Assembly (NCBI GenBank): GCA_026119935.1
Contig: JALRMH010000002.1
Coordinates: forward strand, 930,001-994,000
DNA: 64,000 bases
Direction: 5' to 3'
Source of the DNA: Endothia cerciana
Lineage: Eukaryota; Ascomycota; Sordariomycetes; Diaporthales; Cryphonectriaceae
Part shown: piece after piece, positions 47,583 through 59,935 of the stretch
How the letters are laid out: each line of letters opens with the position of its first letter
How positions within the stretch are numbered: position 1 is the first letter of the stretch
Translations under genes and position numbers: made by a program
The notes under the pieces: generated by a model
What the model was told of the DNA's origin: nothing
Seen by the model: only the letters and a program-made list of their open reading frames with translations
The model's database searches: none

Positions 47583-48402
47583 CTATTCACGCTGTAGATC
47601 TTTTGACCAGTCACTACTGGTCGAGAGCGTGACCAGGTAGATATAGATGGTGTTTGCCTTCTGAGTATCCCCTGGATTCTTGGAGGCTTGGAAGTATGGA
47701 CCCCACTGATCAGAAGTGCGAATATAAGTACAGCATGAGCCTCCAGGAGCGCAGCGCTCTGACGTAGCACACCCGCAGGACCAGCATTGTACCCGCGGAA
47801 CCTGTAAGGGCCTTCTTAGCAGTAGGCTAAATAGGTTAAGATCTCTGTTGTACCTCTGCAAGAAGGGGAGTTCTTCAGACATTCCCACGTCTAAGGACAG
47901 CCGGCCCTATATACAGGAGTATCAGCTCGAGGACAGTGGGCTTGCTCGAGAGAACAATGAAAACTCACAAAATATGTTGGGGCCGTGCGAGCTGTAGCCT
48001 GCTGGTGCCATGTCTTGTAATGTGCCTCTGGGGACAAGAATGTGTTGTTGCGCTGACGGTAGAAGTTCTCGGCGAAACGTGTCTGGATGAGTATGGCCAT
48101 CAGCACCCAGGTACTCCTGGATACAGATTTTCAACCTGCGGAGTCTGAAGAGACAGCCCTTGACCAGTAGCCCTCCGACGAAGGTGGTAACATAGCTATT
48201 ATGCACGTACACTCACGTGTGAGCCCCGGTTGCGTGCAGAGCGCTGAGGTATGTTGTCTTGCAGGCCGCCGTCACCATTACGCTCCAGAGCTGTCAACAG
48301 CGGATTAGACACAGGCATGGTTCTGGCACACCATAGGAACGAGGGATGGAGATGGATCACCCACATAATAATAACAGAGCCTACGTAACAGCCCAGTTCC
48401 AT
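47583..48402 (-). CDS. Possible three-exon gene or gene relic, unknown product
   Basis: Tentative model: 48402-48217, 48116-47969 and 47890-47583, giving about 213 aa. Support: the first donor is canonical GTGAGT, the second is GTGAGT, acceptors are CCAG and TTAG, intron sizes are 100 and 78 nt, and phase is kept throughout. The first exon is hydrophobic at its start (ELGCYVGSVIIMWVIHLH) and could be a signal anchor. The last exon reads RYNRDLNLFSLLLRR and later NPGDTQKANTIYIYLVTLS. Against it: codons are not G/C-ending as in the clear genes here, alternative frames in exon 2 also look protein-like, and I recognise no family. It may be an accessory gene, a decayed gene, or chance. Confidence 0.22.
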
Positions 48403-51400
48403 CTCCTCGAGCAGGATGTAGTGCAAAGGTCATCCAGAATTGGGGGGTCGTCCACCTGCCCACATCCCCTTAAAGTTGCTGCAAGTCAACAACCAGCACT
48501 GGGATTAGGCCCAGTTGCATCAAACCCCCCAGTGAACGTAACCAGAGATTCCCACTACCCTGGGAATTAAACCTGGCACCCTTCGAGGTTGCGTAGTTCG
48601 CTGAGCTAGCAAGCGCTGAACAGATACTCTGACGGTTAGGAACATTGCTCAGTCGAACAGCGGGCAAAGAGATATCCGACCAGGAGTGCGCACGATGAAG
48701 CCTACGACGGATGCCAACCTGTGACATGGGAACTTGCGATATGCCCTCGGTATGCGGGAGTATGACCTGCGCCAAAGAACACGATGGTCTACAGGAGAAC
48801 GCCTTCCGGAGAACCCACCAAGGACCATCACGAGATTCCCTAAGTCCCAGAAGTCACCGTCATCCATCTTCGCTAGCGAAGAGTCGAACCTCAAAGCTGG
48901 ACTTTGGCTGGATTGTCGGCTTCGACTGAGAACTGTGATTGAGTCGTCTATTTATTATATCTCATATTTAGGGTAGACGAAAGAAATCATCTTCTACGTC
49001 AGCGCGCGTTTGGAAGAAAACATTAAAAAAAACTAAAAAAATAAACCGAAAGTTCCTCTTCGTCAGGAAAAGAACTTCCAGAGGAAGCCTTCGAGACGTC
49101 GTCAAAATTGGTTATGCCCCTTACCCCAGCCTTCGCCAGGTATTGGACCTCCGAGCCATTCTATCTCACGTGGATACCATCAGCTGCATGGCGAACGACA
49201 AAGACGGCTGCTCACCTCTGTCACTGCAACGACACCGAGGAGACCACTTGAGCAGCCGCCGCACCGCCAAGATCCATGTCAAGCAGGAAACGGCACACTC
49301 GTGCCCCCATGTCTGGCGTGCTGGTACACGTGGAGGATATTCTGGCACGGCACCGCTCCCTGCCGCTCGTGTTCTCGACACCTCGAGGCGTCATACCCGG
49401 CGCGGACAGGCGATCTTCTGTGGTAAGAGGTTGTTAGATCTTGGGATAGACGAGTCGTGGAAGTGAAACGCTCGTGGCCCCGCGAGAAGTGCCGACCGCG
49501 AGCAGCGATCATGACAGCAGCGTCCCAGAGTGGAGTCTGCAGTCCCCGGGACACATGGTACACAGGAGGTTTATGAGGTTCCACGTTACATAATCAGGGG
49601 TCGCGTCTCAAGGTTTCACGCCTGCACGCAAGACACCTGGCCGGACCGCCCCGGCTTCTCGGCTTCAGGTAAGAACCCGCGACTTTATCTCCGCAAATGC
49701 CGGCGCATTCGTCAGCGGGGAAAGGAACCAGAAGAAGAAGAGGAAGAGAAAAAAATGAAAGGGTTTAAAAAAAAAAAAAAAAAAAGGCATTATCGCCCAG
49801 AGTCAAAGTAGGATTACTCAATTTGCCAAGGGGCGGTGAAGATGCCCTCCCACTCCAACTCTTTTGACCTTGGCAGCGATGAGAGAAGGCCTCTAGACTA
49901 TGTAGACATTGGCATCGACAGTTTCGGGATGCGAGAGATGATTCAGCGGGGACCGCCGGGCGACGATCACTGAGCGACGATCGTTGAGCGACGAGCTGTG
50001 CGACTGTCACCGAGCTTAACTGGCCAGGGTGGTTTGGCCTGAACTTCAGTCCCAGGTCTTCGGGGTTGGTCCCTCCGCTCCGGTGACTTCTTCATCCGAA
50101 GCTCGCGCAGGGAAAGAGGATGGCTTCTCTGGAGGTTTTGTGACATCGCATACTAGCCGCGGGGCGACAGCGAGCAAGCGGCTTGAGCGAGACATCGGCT
50201 TGAGATGAAGAATCTGTGAGTGAGGCTGGAGGCTGACGATGCCGCCGGCCGCCCTACTTTGTACTTGTATGTACACGGAACAGGTTACCACCTGGATGAG
50301 GATGGAGGTGCGTGGGGGGCGGGGGTTGCACCTAGTTGTACCGTGCCTGGACACCCCCAGCGCACAGGTCCCATCCGGGTACCCGTGGCATGGACGGTGA
50401 TGCAACAGCGGAGACCCCTGGGTCAATGGGTAGCGTCTCGTCTTGGCACCATCGACGCCCAGGATATCATGTTGCTCGGGCAGCCGTCGTGACGATGCTG
50501 AAAAGGGCGACGCTGGCTGTTTCCCTCACCGGGTAGCTGTTGGCGACGAGAAGGATTCGAAGTGAGATGAACTGCGCAGCAAGGGCAAGGAGACGGTGCG
50601 GGCATGTTGCAGAGGATCGCAGAGTGTGCCACACTGGTGTGACCCCGACTTGCATGAGTGGTCGCTGCAGCAGAGGTTGAAGTAGTATGTATGGGTTTTT
50701 GGCGAGGCCGCACCATACTACGGTTGGTGATTCATCTTCTGGGCCCCTGACGCACGCGAGGCTGTTTGTTGCATTCTTCAGGCGGCGGGCCTCAGCAGGA
50801 ATAGCCTTGTCCGAGATATTACAGCACCCTCGAGGTGGTGGCCGTCGGACTGGCCCCGCGCGACCAGATGAACCATCCGGAAGGATTCCAATGTTCTGGC
50901 TGCTGAGGCCCCTTTTCGCGGCCGAGAGCGAGTCTCCAAGGCCTGGTGGCTATTTCTGGCCCTGGCTGTCCACACTGCCACCCAGCTCTGTCCAGACCGG
51001 GGTGTATTTCGAAACGGAGTGTCCAGGCCGTCCCCGATCTGCGAGTTGGACAGGCACGGGATCAGGCATTCGGCCGCTGGACCCTTGCGAGCCCTGTAAG
51101 GCGCTCCCACGGGCGCTGGCTGGCATTCGGGCCCTCGGAGTCTTCTCTTCGATGGCAGCCCCCCCGGGTGTACCGCTAGCGCCCGAGATGTAGCAACATC
51201 TGAAAACAGAAGGAAGAAGAAGGAGGAGAAAAAAAGACGTGGTCGGTCAGCGGGCTTTTGTAGGAACGGTCTTGTTCCGGGCCCGTGTCTCGACGAGGCT
51301 GCCCGCGAAATCTGAACAGATTGGGACTCGGCCTCAATCGGGACGCGACGTATCTTAGTTTCGCCCGATCGGCAAGGGTGGATTCCAGAGTGGGATTCGG

Positions 51401-53607
51401 CTCCGTAGACACGCGTGGTGCGTGCGTCAAATTCATTTTCGGATTTACCAGATCTCCTGCGTGTGCAGATGAAAGGAAGGGGGGTGGGGTGGGGCCGAGG
51501 CGTCGTGATGGCAGATTGGCTCTCTATTTTGTGCAGACGGTCTTCCCTGGAATGCAAATCAAGCGACCGCTGAGGCGTCCGCGGCATTCGTGGCACCCCT
51601 ATTCTTCCTCTCTTGTCTTCCCTTTCTGACCTTTGAACCCCACCGCGCCCACCTCTCCCCTTGCATGGGCCAATATCAAGGTTGAGGTCGAGCACGGCTG
51701 GGCTGGCATGCTGGGCAGGGGCTGGCTGAGTCCCAAGGGGGGGGGGGGGAATCCCGGGGCCGATGAGGATCGACCTCTGGATCTGCAGCCAATGTCCCTT
51801 GTCTCAACTTCCCGCAGGTCAAAAAGCAGCACGTCGTCCGCGGCGGCACTGCAACGGTCATCGCTCTTGACAGCTACATAGTAGTAGTTGGCCGCCAACA
51901 ACTGACGGCGTGCCTATGGGCTCGGTCGGTGGGGTCCCCGCCGGCGCCATTGCCACGGAGAACGAGGGCCTGGGCGTGACGTCGACTAAGCCTTAACCCC
52001 TGGCCTTTTGGTCGGCATCCAGCATTGAACGCTGTGCGAGGAGGTGCGCGTGTACGTTTATGCAGGTCGTGGCTGAGCCAACCGCGCAAGAGTAGAGACA
52101 TGGACGGATCTGACAAATGGTGACCTCCGTCCAGCTGACTCCTCCACAAACACACATCAGCCCTATCGTGACCGTGCCGCTGAGTTCCCGAAAATGGAGG
52201 GCAAGCCACCCTCCCTCCCCACCCAGCAGAGGGAACAGAGGGTGAGAGACCAGATGCTATGCTCTGGGTGCGCAGCATACAAGCCAGCGATCCAGATGCA
52301 GGATCTGATAGAGACCTGTCGTCCTCCCTAGTCCGGATCTCGACTGCCAGATCTGCAGGTATCCGCCATTCCCGTCCTGGTTGGATTCCAGACAAGCCAG
52401 GGTGAAACTGGCCAGGTCGAAGCCAGGAGGTGGGATCGATCCTCCACCTCCTCGTCCATTCATCCATACATCGTGGAAGGGTTCAGGCCAGCGTTGTAAT
52501 AACATGGAGTGTTCTTATCCTTCCTGTTGCGATGACAAAAGACTGCGCTTATCAAGCCCTGATACCAGCTCCGCGCTTGGTTTGTCTGTACATGTTCGTA
52601 CCACAGTGCTGCGCACCAACCCGGTACACAGTACTAACGGTGAGTCGCCGCCAGGGCTATCAGCTGTTAGGCGACTGCCGTTGTTACTAGTAGTTGGATC
52701 TTTCAGTTGGGGGCTGTGGGGGAGGGGAGGGACCAGTACCTGCTTGGCTTCTCAACCCTAAGACAGGACAAGGCCGGCCCTTTTACCACCTCAAAATAGG
52801 CCCTTGGGATGTCTGGAGGTACAGCACTACAGGCGGCTTACCAATGCGACGTTCTGGACCTGTCTTGTCGTCGTACTATGGTAGCTCCCCGTGCTACCTA
52901 GCTGGGAAAGTAGGTGGTTGCTGTACAAGTGCAGGAAAGAGGCTCCGAGAACACCCCCCCCTTCACCGTTTCCTTTTCCTTGCCTTCTTGCCCCCCCCCC
53001 CCCCTTTTTTTTCCATCTTTTTTCCCCTTCCTTTCTTTTCGTTTGAGCCTCCATTTACTCAGTAACTAGCGGTACATGCAGATGCGGATAGGGATGCGCA
53101 GAGCACAGTTTGGGTGTCCAGGTGGTGGAAAATGGAAGGTCCTGTTTCTGTCCTGTCTTGCCCTGTCCTGCTCCCCTTGTTATTTCCGGCCTGTTCGGCT
53201 TGTACAGCGGGCAGCCTGGCGAACGATGATACGCTGGGAGACGCCCCGAATTTAGCCTGGGTCAGCACTACGCAGTGCCTCACCTGGCAGGGCATGGCAT
53301 GGGCATGGCATGCTGGGTACCTCCATACCTCGTACTCCGCTGCAATGTCTTGTCCTGCAGTCAGCGCAATCCAATTCTCACCCGTCACCCATCCACATCC
53401 ACATCCACCTCCACCACACCTTGGCTCGCCTGCGACCTTGGACCTGGAACTGGACCTGGACATGGACACATCCACATTCTGTCCAGCCTGACCCATCTCT
53501 GTATCCCATTTTCTGCTCTGTGCCATACTGTGCTGTACTTTGTACCCTACCCAACTAAACCGCGCTCGACCTGCTCCGTACCGGACCGTCGTTTATTACC
53601 GTCCCTT

Positions 53608-53643
<36 letters not shown>

Positions 53644-54089
53644 GCGCCAGCCGACCGAGACACTCGGTGGAATTCTTTTTCCCTGACGCCGCCACTCCCT
53701 TGGTCCTCCGCCCTTTGACCTCCCGTCAAACTCGGCCCCGACCACGACACCACCACCTCTCCCCCTCGTCGTGGTTGTCGCTCATTCCACCTCTCCCAAT
53801 TCCGAGACCAATTCCAAACGCAGGCGCAGCCAGGCCCAGTTCCAGCTTGGCCGGACCATCCGAGCTTCCCGACGCAGCCCTGATCGCCTTGCCAGGCACT
53901 CCGCATCCTCGAATTGATTCTCTTCCCCCCCTTGGTATTTGTATTCCGACTTGGGAGTCAGGCAAGCAAGCTGGAATACGACGCGCGCTCGCTCCGAGGG
54001 CAGGTGGACGCACGCCGACCCCGACGAGGACGAGGCCCGACCTGGCGAGCATCTAGGCTTGACCGGGCCCGGCCCGCAACCGCCTCGCG
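48403..54089. other. 5.7 kb interval upstream of the flippase, no convincing gene
   Basis: Contains the promoter and leader of the flippase gene. The longest open frames (minus 50778-51695; minus 51874-52467) are basic, low-complexity and without domains. Features seen: a tRNA-like A/B-box pair on the minus strand (48563-48608), a 19-nt A-run (49767-49785), G- and C-runs (51739-51749, 52991-53004), a variant of the GTACCATAGTAC motif (52873-52884) and a CT microsatellite at 53612-53641. Confidence 0.5.
53612..53641 (+). repeat. (CT)n microsatellite upstream of the flippase gene
   Basis: About 15 CT units, some 450 nt before the flippase start codon. CT-rich blocks near transcription starts are common in fungal promoters of well-expressed genes, so it may mark the promoter or leader. 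It overlaps no coding frame. Confidence 0.85.
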
Positions 54090-57000
54090 ATGACGCCCTC
54101 CACTCCAGACACCAACGACACAGGCGATGGCGCAGCCAGCGGTAGCAGCAGCCCTGACAAGAGGAAGCTGGACAAGACAAAGCGTGCAAGATGGGCCACC
54201 AGGAAGATGACCGTCAGGAGCAGCCAGCTCAAGCGCCTGTCGTTGATCGGCCGCCACAGGAAATCCGTCACCTCCGAAAAGAAGAGGCAGTCCGGAGGCT
54301 CGGAGACGTTACAGTCCTCACAGGCAAACCAGGAAGAGGATGACCAGGCCGACGATGCGAACGACGAGGATTCTGGCCACGCGGCGCCGCGCCAGTTGTA
54401 CTTCAACCTGCCTTTGCCCCAGGACCTCGTCGATGAGGATGGCAACCCACTACAGCAGTTTACGCGAAACAAGATCAGGACGGCCAAATATACCCCGTTA
54501 TCCTTCATACCCAAGAACCTGTGGTTCCAATTCCAGAATGTCGCCAACGTCTTTTTCCTCTTCCTTGTCATCATCGTTGTAAGTTCTCTACTGCGTTCGC
54601 TCCCTGCGCCTATGACGAGCGCCCACCGCTCACCTCTTTTTGCCAGTTCTTTCCCATATTCGGCGGCACGAATCCCGGCCTTAGCGCTGTGCCTTTGATA
54701 TGTATAGTTTGCATCACCGCGGTAAAAGACGCAATAGAGGACTACCGCCGGACAGTCCTCGACATCGAACTCAATAATGCTGCCGTCCACCGTCTGCAGG
54801 GCTGGAACAACCCGAACGTCCTCGAGGACAACGTCTCCACGTGGAGGAAGATCAAGAAGGCGACATCGAGGCTCTTCGGATCGATATGGCATGCGATGCA
54901 GCGTTTGTGGAAGAAGGAGGACCCAGCCGCCCGACAGCGGAGGAGTGGCATTTACGACGACGACCCTCGCATGTCTGTCGAGACCAGAGCCACACACCGC
55001 GCCTCTACTAGGCGGGAGTCCTTCGTCTCCGCTGCCGAAGACATCCAGATGACCCCAGTCACGTCACCTCTGCCGACCCAACAATCGCATAACCAGATGG
55101 ACGCCCCGCCACCCCAGACAAGTTACGACTTTCGGGATCCAGAAGCCGAGGCAAGGTTTGAGAACATTCAGGGAGATCTGGTCAACCACGACCTGGACGC
55201 GCCTGGCAAGGCGCGTTTCCACAAGGATGCTTGGAAGAGCCTACAGGTTGGCGATTTCGTGCGTATCTATGGGGACGACGAGCTTCCGGCAGACATCATC
55301 ATCCTGTCAACCTCGGACCCCGACGGCGCATGTTACGTGGAGACGAAGAACTTGGACGGCGAGACGAATCTGAAGGTGCGCCAGGCCTTGCGCTGCGGTC
55401 GGTCCATGAAGCATGCCCGGGACTGCGAGAGAGCACAGTTCATGATCGACAGCGAACCGCCACAGGCCAACCTCTACAAGTACAATGGCGCGATCAAGTG
55501 GGAGCAAAATGTGCATGGCTCGCCCCGCGAGATGTCCGAGCCTGTCACTATAGACAACGTCTTGCTCCGTGGCTGCAATGTGCGGAACACGGAGTGGGTC
55601 CTGGGTGTCGTTCTCTTTACCGGTCACGACACCAAGATCATGATGAATGCCGGAGTCACGCCTAGCAAGCGGGCCAGGATTGCCAGAGGACTCAACTTCA
55701 ACGTCATCTGCAATTTCGTCTTCCTGTTCTTCATGTGCTTCGTGGCAGCGATCGACAACGGTATTGCTTGGTCAAAGACAGATGCGTCTTTGTACTACTT
55801 CGACTTCGGATCAATCGGATCAACGCCTTCGATGACCGGATTCATCACCTTTTGGGCAGCCCTGATCGTGTTTCAGAACCTGATTCCCATCTCACTGTAT
55901 ATCTCCTTGGAAATTGTGCGAACGCTCCAAGCTGTATTCATCTACAGCGACGCCGAGATGTACTACGAACCGATTGACCAGCCTTGTGTCCCGAAATCCT
56001 GGAACATATCAGACGATCTGGGCCAGGTGGAATACATATTTTCTGACAAGACCGGGACTCTGACTCAAAACGTGATGGAATTCAAGAAGGCAACGATCAA
56101 CGGACAGCCGTACGGTGAGGCATACACTGAAGCTCAGGCAGGCATGCAAAAGCGTGCTGGCGTCGATGTCGAGAAGGAAGGGGCTAGGATCCGTGCCGAG
56201 ATTGAGGTTGCGAAGGTGAAAGCATTGAAGGGCCTCCGGGATCTGCATGATAACCCCTTCCTGCACGACGACGAAATGACCTTCATCGCACCCGATTTCG
56301 TGGACGACCTGTCGGGAACGCATGGAGAGGAGCAAAAGCAGGCAAACGCGGAGTTCATGTTGGCATTGGCATTGTGTCACACGGTCATCGCAGAGAAGCA
56401 ACCTGGAGATCCGCCGAAGATGATATTCAAGGCCCAGTCTCCAGATGAAGCTGCCTTGGTGGCTACCGCTCGCGATATGGGCTTTACCGTTCTCGGACAC
56501 ACAAATGATGGAATCAACGTGAACGTTATGGGCGAAGACCGACATTACCCGATTCTCAACACCATCGAGTTCAATTCCAGCAGGAAGAGGATGAGCGCAA
56601 TCGTGCGTCTACCAGACGGAAGGATCGTGCTGTACTGCAAAGGCGCCGATAGCGTCATCTACGCTCGACTCAAGAGGGGAGAACAGCAGGAGTTGCGCCG
56701 AGAGACTGCGGAGCATCTCGAGCTTTTTGCTCGAGAAGGATTGCGGACTCTCTGCATTGCCAAGCGCTACTTGACGGAGCAGGAGTACATCTCATGGCAG
56801 CAGCAACATCAAGCTGCTGCGACCGCCCTTGAGGAACGAGAAGAGAAAATGGAAGCAGTTGCCGACCTCATCGAGCAGGAGCTTACTCTGCTGGGCGGTA
56901 CTGCCATTGAGGACCGACTCCAAGACGGAGTGCCCGACACCATTGCCCTGTTGGCCGAGGGTGGCATCAAGCTCTGGGTTCTCACGGGCGACAAGGTTGA

Positions 57001-58810
57001 GACAGCCATCAACATCGGGTTCTCTTGCAACCTTTTGAGCAACGACATGGAAATGATTCGGCTGCAGGCCGTGGAGGACGAGTCTGGGCAAACATCTCCC
57101 GACCAATATGTGCAAGAGATCGAGGCCTCGCTCGATGAGCACCTGACCGTCTTTGGCATCACCGGTAGCGACGAGGACCTCAGACTTGCGCGACAGGAGC
57201 ACAAGGCTCCTCCTCCTACGCACGCCTTGGTTATTGACGGATTCACGCTCAGATGGGTGTTGGATGAGAGGATCAAGCAGAAGTTCCTGCTTCTTTGCAA
57301 GAACTGCAAGTCTGTACTCTGCTGCCGCGTGAGCCCGGCGCAGAAGGCCGCGGTTGTCTCCATGGTGAAGAATGGATTGGATGTCATGACCCTGTCAATC
57401 GGTGATGGTGCCAACGACGTAGCCATGATCCAGGAGGCCGATGTTGGTGTCGGTATTGCCGGTGAGGAGGGTCGACAGGCTGTCATGTCCTCAGACTATG
57501 CTATCGGCCAATTCCGGTTCTTACAAAGGCTCGTCCTGGTCCACGGACGGTGGTCGTACAGACGCCTGGCCGAGACCATCAGCAACTTCTTCTACAAGAA
57601 CATGATCTGGACGTTTTCCATCTTCTGGTATCAAGTGTTCTGCGATTTCGACATCACCTACATTTTCGAATACTCCTACATCATCATGTTCAACCTCTTC
57701 TTCACCTCGGTTCCCGTCATTCTGATGGGTGTATTGGATCAAGACGTGTCTGATGCTGTCTCCCTTGCTGTTCCACAACTTTACCGTCGAGGTATCGAGC
57801 GGCTGGAGTGGACTCAGCGAAAATTCTGGTAAGCTCCACCAATCTATGAATTTGCGACGACCTGCTAACGTCAAGCTAGGCTCTACATGCTGGACGGCGT
57901 CTACCAGTCGGTCATGGTCTTCTTCATTCCATACCTGACCGTCGTGAACAGCCCCTTTGTCAGCTTCAACGGCCTGGACGTGTCCGAGCGGTACCGTCTT
58001 GGTTGCTACATTGCTCACCCGGCTGTGATCACTATCAACCTCTACATCTTGATCAATACCTATCGGTGGGACTGGGTGATGGTACTAGTCGTCGTTATTA
58101 GCGATGTCTTCATATTCTTCTGGACGGGCGTCTACACGGCAGGGACTTATTCGGCGACTTTCTACGATGCTGCGCCGCAGGTCTATGCCGAGGCAACCTT
58201 CTGGGCGTGCTACTTCATCACTCCGGTTGTCTGCATCTTCCCCAGGTTTGCTATCAAGGCTTTGCAAAAGGTGTATTTCCCCTACGACGTCGACATTGTG
58301 CGCGAGCAGGTCACGATGGGCAAGTTCGATCGGATACTCAATCCGGAGAAGGCCGACACCGCGCTTGAGTCTTCGTCCACCGGATCCAGCCAATCGTCAA
58401 AGAGATCCAAACACACCAAATATGCTAGTGTTGACGAGGACCGGCGACCAATCTACCCGCCCTCGGTTGCGACGCACAACACCAGGGCACAAAACGGTAG
58501 CGATGGCACCAATTACACAGGGCACGAGAACGACATGTCAGCTCGTCCAATATCTACGGATATATCGGAATCGTGCCCAGTGCGCCAATCGATAGACCGT
58601 GCTAGGCCGTCGTACGACAGGATACGAGCCTCGATGGATCGCGTCCGCCCGAGCTTCGAGGCAAGCCGTGACTTCACCTCAGCCGCGAGACTCAGCCACG
58701 TCGAGTCATCACATTCGACACATCGCGTAACTGGGAATCTGATGAACAGGACACGAATGCGAGGACTGTCCATAATATCGGCGAAGAGCAAACATAATAA
58801 TCAATCATAG
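54090..58810 (+). CDS. dnf1: P4-ATPase phospholipid flippase, Dnf1 type
   Basis: Moves phospholipids from the outer to the cytosolic leaflet of the plasma membrane or endosomes, usually with a Cdc50/Lem3-type partner. Exons 54090-54578, 54647-57828 and 57880-58810 encode 1533 aa. P4 landmarks are all present: DGET at 400-403 (actuator), PISL at 577-580 (TM4), DKTGT starting at the phosphorylated Asp630, KGAD at 828-831 (nucleotide binding), TGDK at 943-946 and GDGANDV at 1082-1088. WKSLQVGDFVRIYGDDELPA, preceded by a long Ser/Thr-rich insertion after the first helix pair, is typical of Dnf1/Dnf2 rather than Drs2 or Neo1. Helices continue in the last exon (YQSVMVFFIPYL onward). The C-terminal ~170 residues are Ser/Arg-rich and cytosolic. 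Introns are 68 and 51 nt. It converges with the glycosylase gene. Confidence 0.95.
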
Positions 58811-59935
58811 AACTCGCCACACATACATGTACCGCACACCAACCCACGATTTCCTCACGCCGAATTGTACCATACACACTCGAACGGGCGGACCTTCCAC
58901 TCCCTCTCGCAACCGGTCGACATTCTGATCTTCCATACATTTACGGTTCCTTCCTCGCTTGAAGTGAACTACGAGTTCTCTCTCCAGCAACGCGCTCAAA
59001 AGGGATGGCCAGCTCGGGAATTGTCCCCCGCCCCTGCCCGCATGTGCTTCTTGGGACTTCTCACCATTGTTATTGCCGTTGTCTTTTTTCTTCTCCCTTT
59101 TTCTTCTATGATACTTTTGGGGGCTTTTGTCCCGTGTTTTTGCCTTTGCCGGCTGGCGTTCATCGGCGTAGGGGATCAAGAAAGGTGAAAGACGGGCTGT
59201 ATCTTCTTGGGATTCAACAAATGCAGGCGGAGGAGGGAGTATAAGGATGTTACATGAATGAAGAAAGCACACTGTATTTTTTTTTTTTTTTGCATCCTGA
59301 GGGGAGGACCCGAACTGATTTGAACTGCACGGCTTCAGAAGAAGAGATGGAAGATGGTAGCATTGCATATATATATGCCTGGAGGGATGGGGCCTGTGTC
59401 GAGCAGCATGGCGGGCCAGAGGAGGAAGGAGAATGGACGGATGAAGATGGGCCAAAAAGCACCTAGTCGCCATACCACCAACCTAGGTACCTACCTACAG
59501 CCACTGCTTTTCAATGAATACCAATAGCATATTTGCCTTCATTGCTACGGCATCTCTCTGCCTGTCTAAATACGAGAGGCTCCATAATGCATCTTGTCAT
59601 GATGTGATGCTAAATGCTCTAGTTCTGATGATGTCGGCCTTCTGTCTAGGTGACTTTCCTTGCCAGATGCTCAAAATTGTTTCTGCCTACCCCCCAAATG
59701 TGTAGAAAGGGGGGGGGGAGGTCATGATGATAGCTATCTCGCATACCCAGCTCAAATGAATATTCCCTGTGCCAAAGCAGCGCCAAGGAAGAAAAAAAAG
59801 AGGGAGAAAAAAAAAAGGAATTTGACATTCCAAGCCCCTTCACCACCAGCGCTTCACTGCGAGTTGACTCACTCCTCAGCTCAGAAGCTCAAGGAACTCG
59901 CTGTCACTGTGCTCAGAGAGGGCAGACTCATCGTC
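58811..59935. other. Convergent intergenic region between the flippase and the glycosylase
   Basis: Holds both 3' untranslated regions. No gene is seen. T-runs near 59277-59291 and A-rich blocks near 59790-59820 occur, as expected around transcript ends, plus a G-run at 59710-59718. Confidence 0.55.

Noticed and set aside
48870..48895. Possible tRNA T-arm on the minus strand (GGTTCGACTC)
   Set aside because: A T-arm can be drawn, but no matching acceptor strand or A-box lies at the right distance upstream.
50778..51695. Open frame of 305 codons on the minus strand
   Set aside because: Very basic, low-complexity content, no recognisable motif, and overlapping open frames on the other strand.
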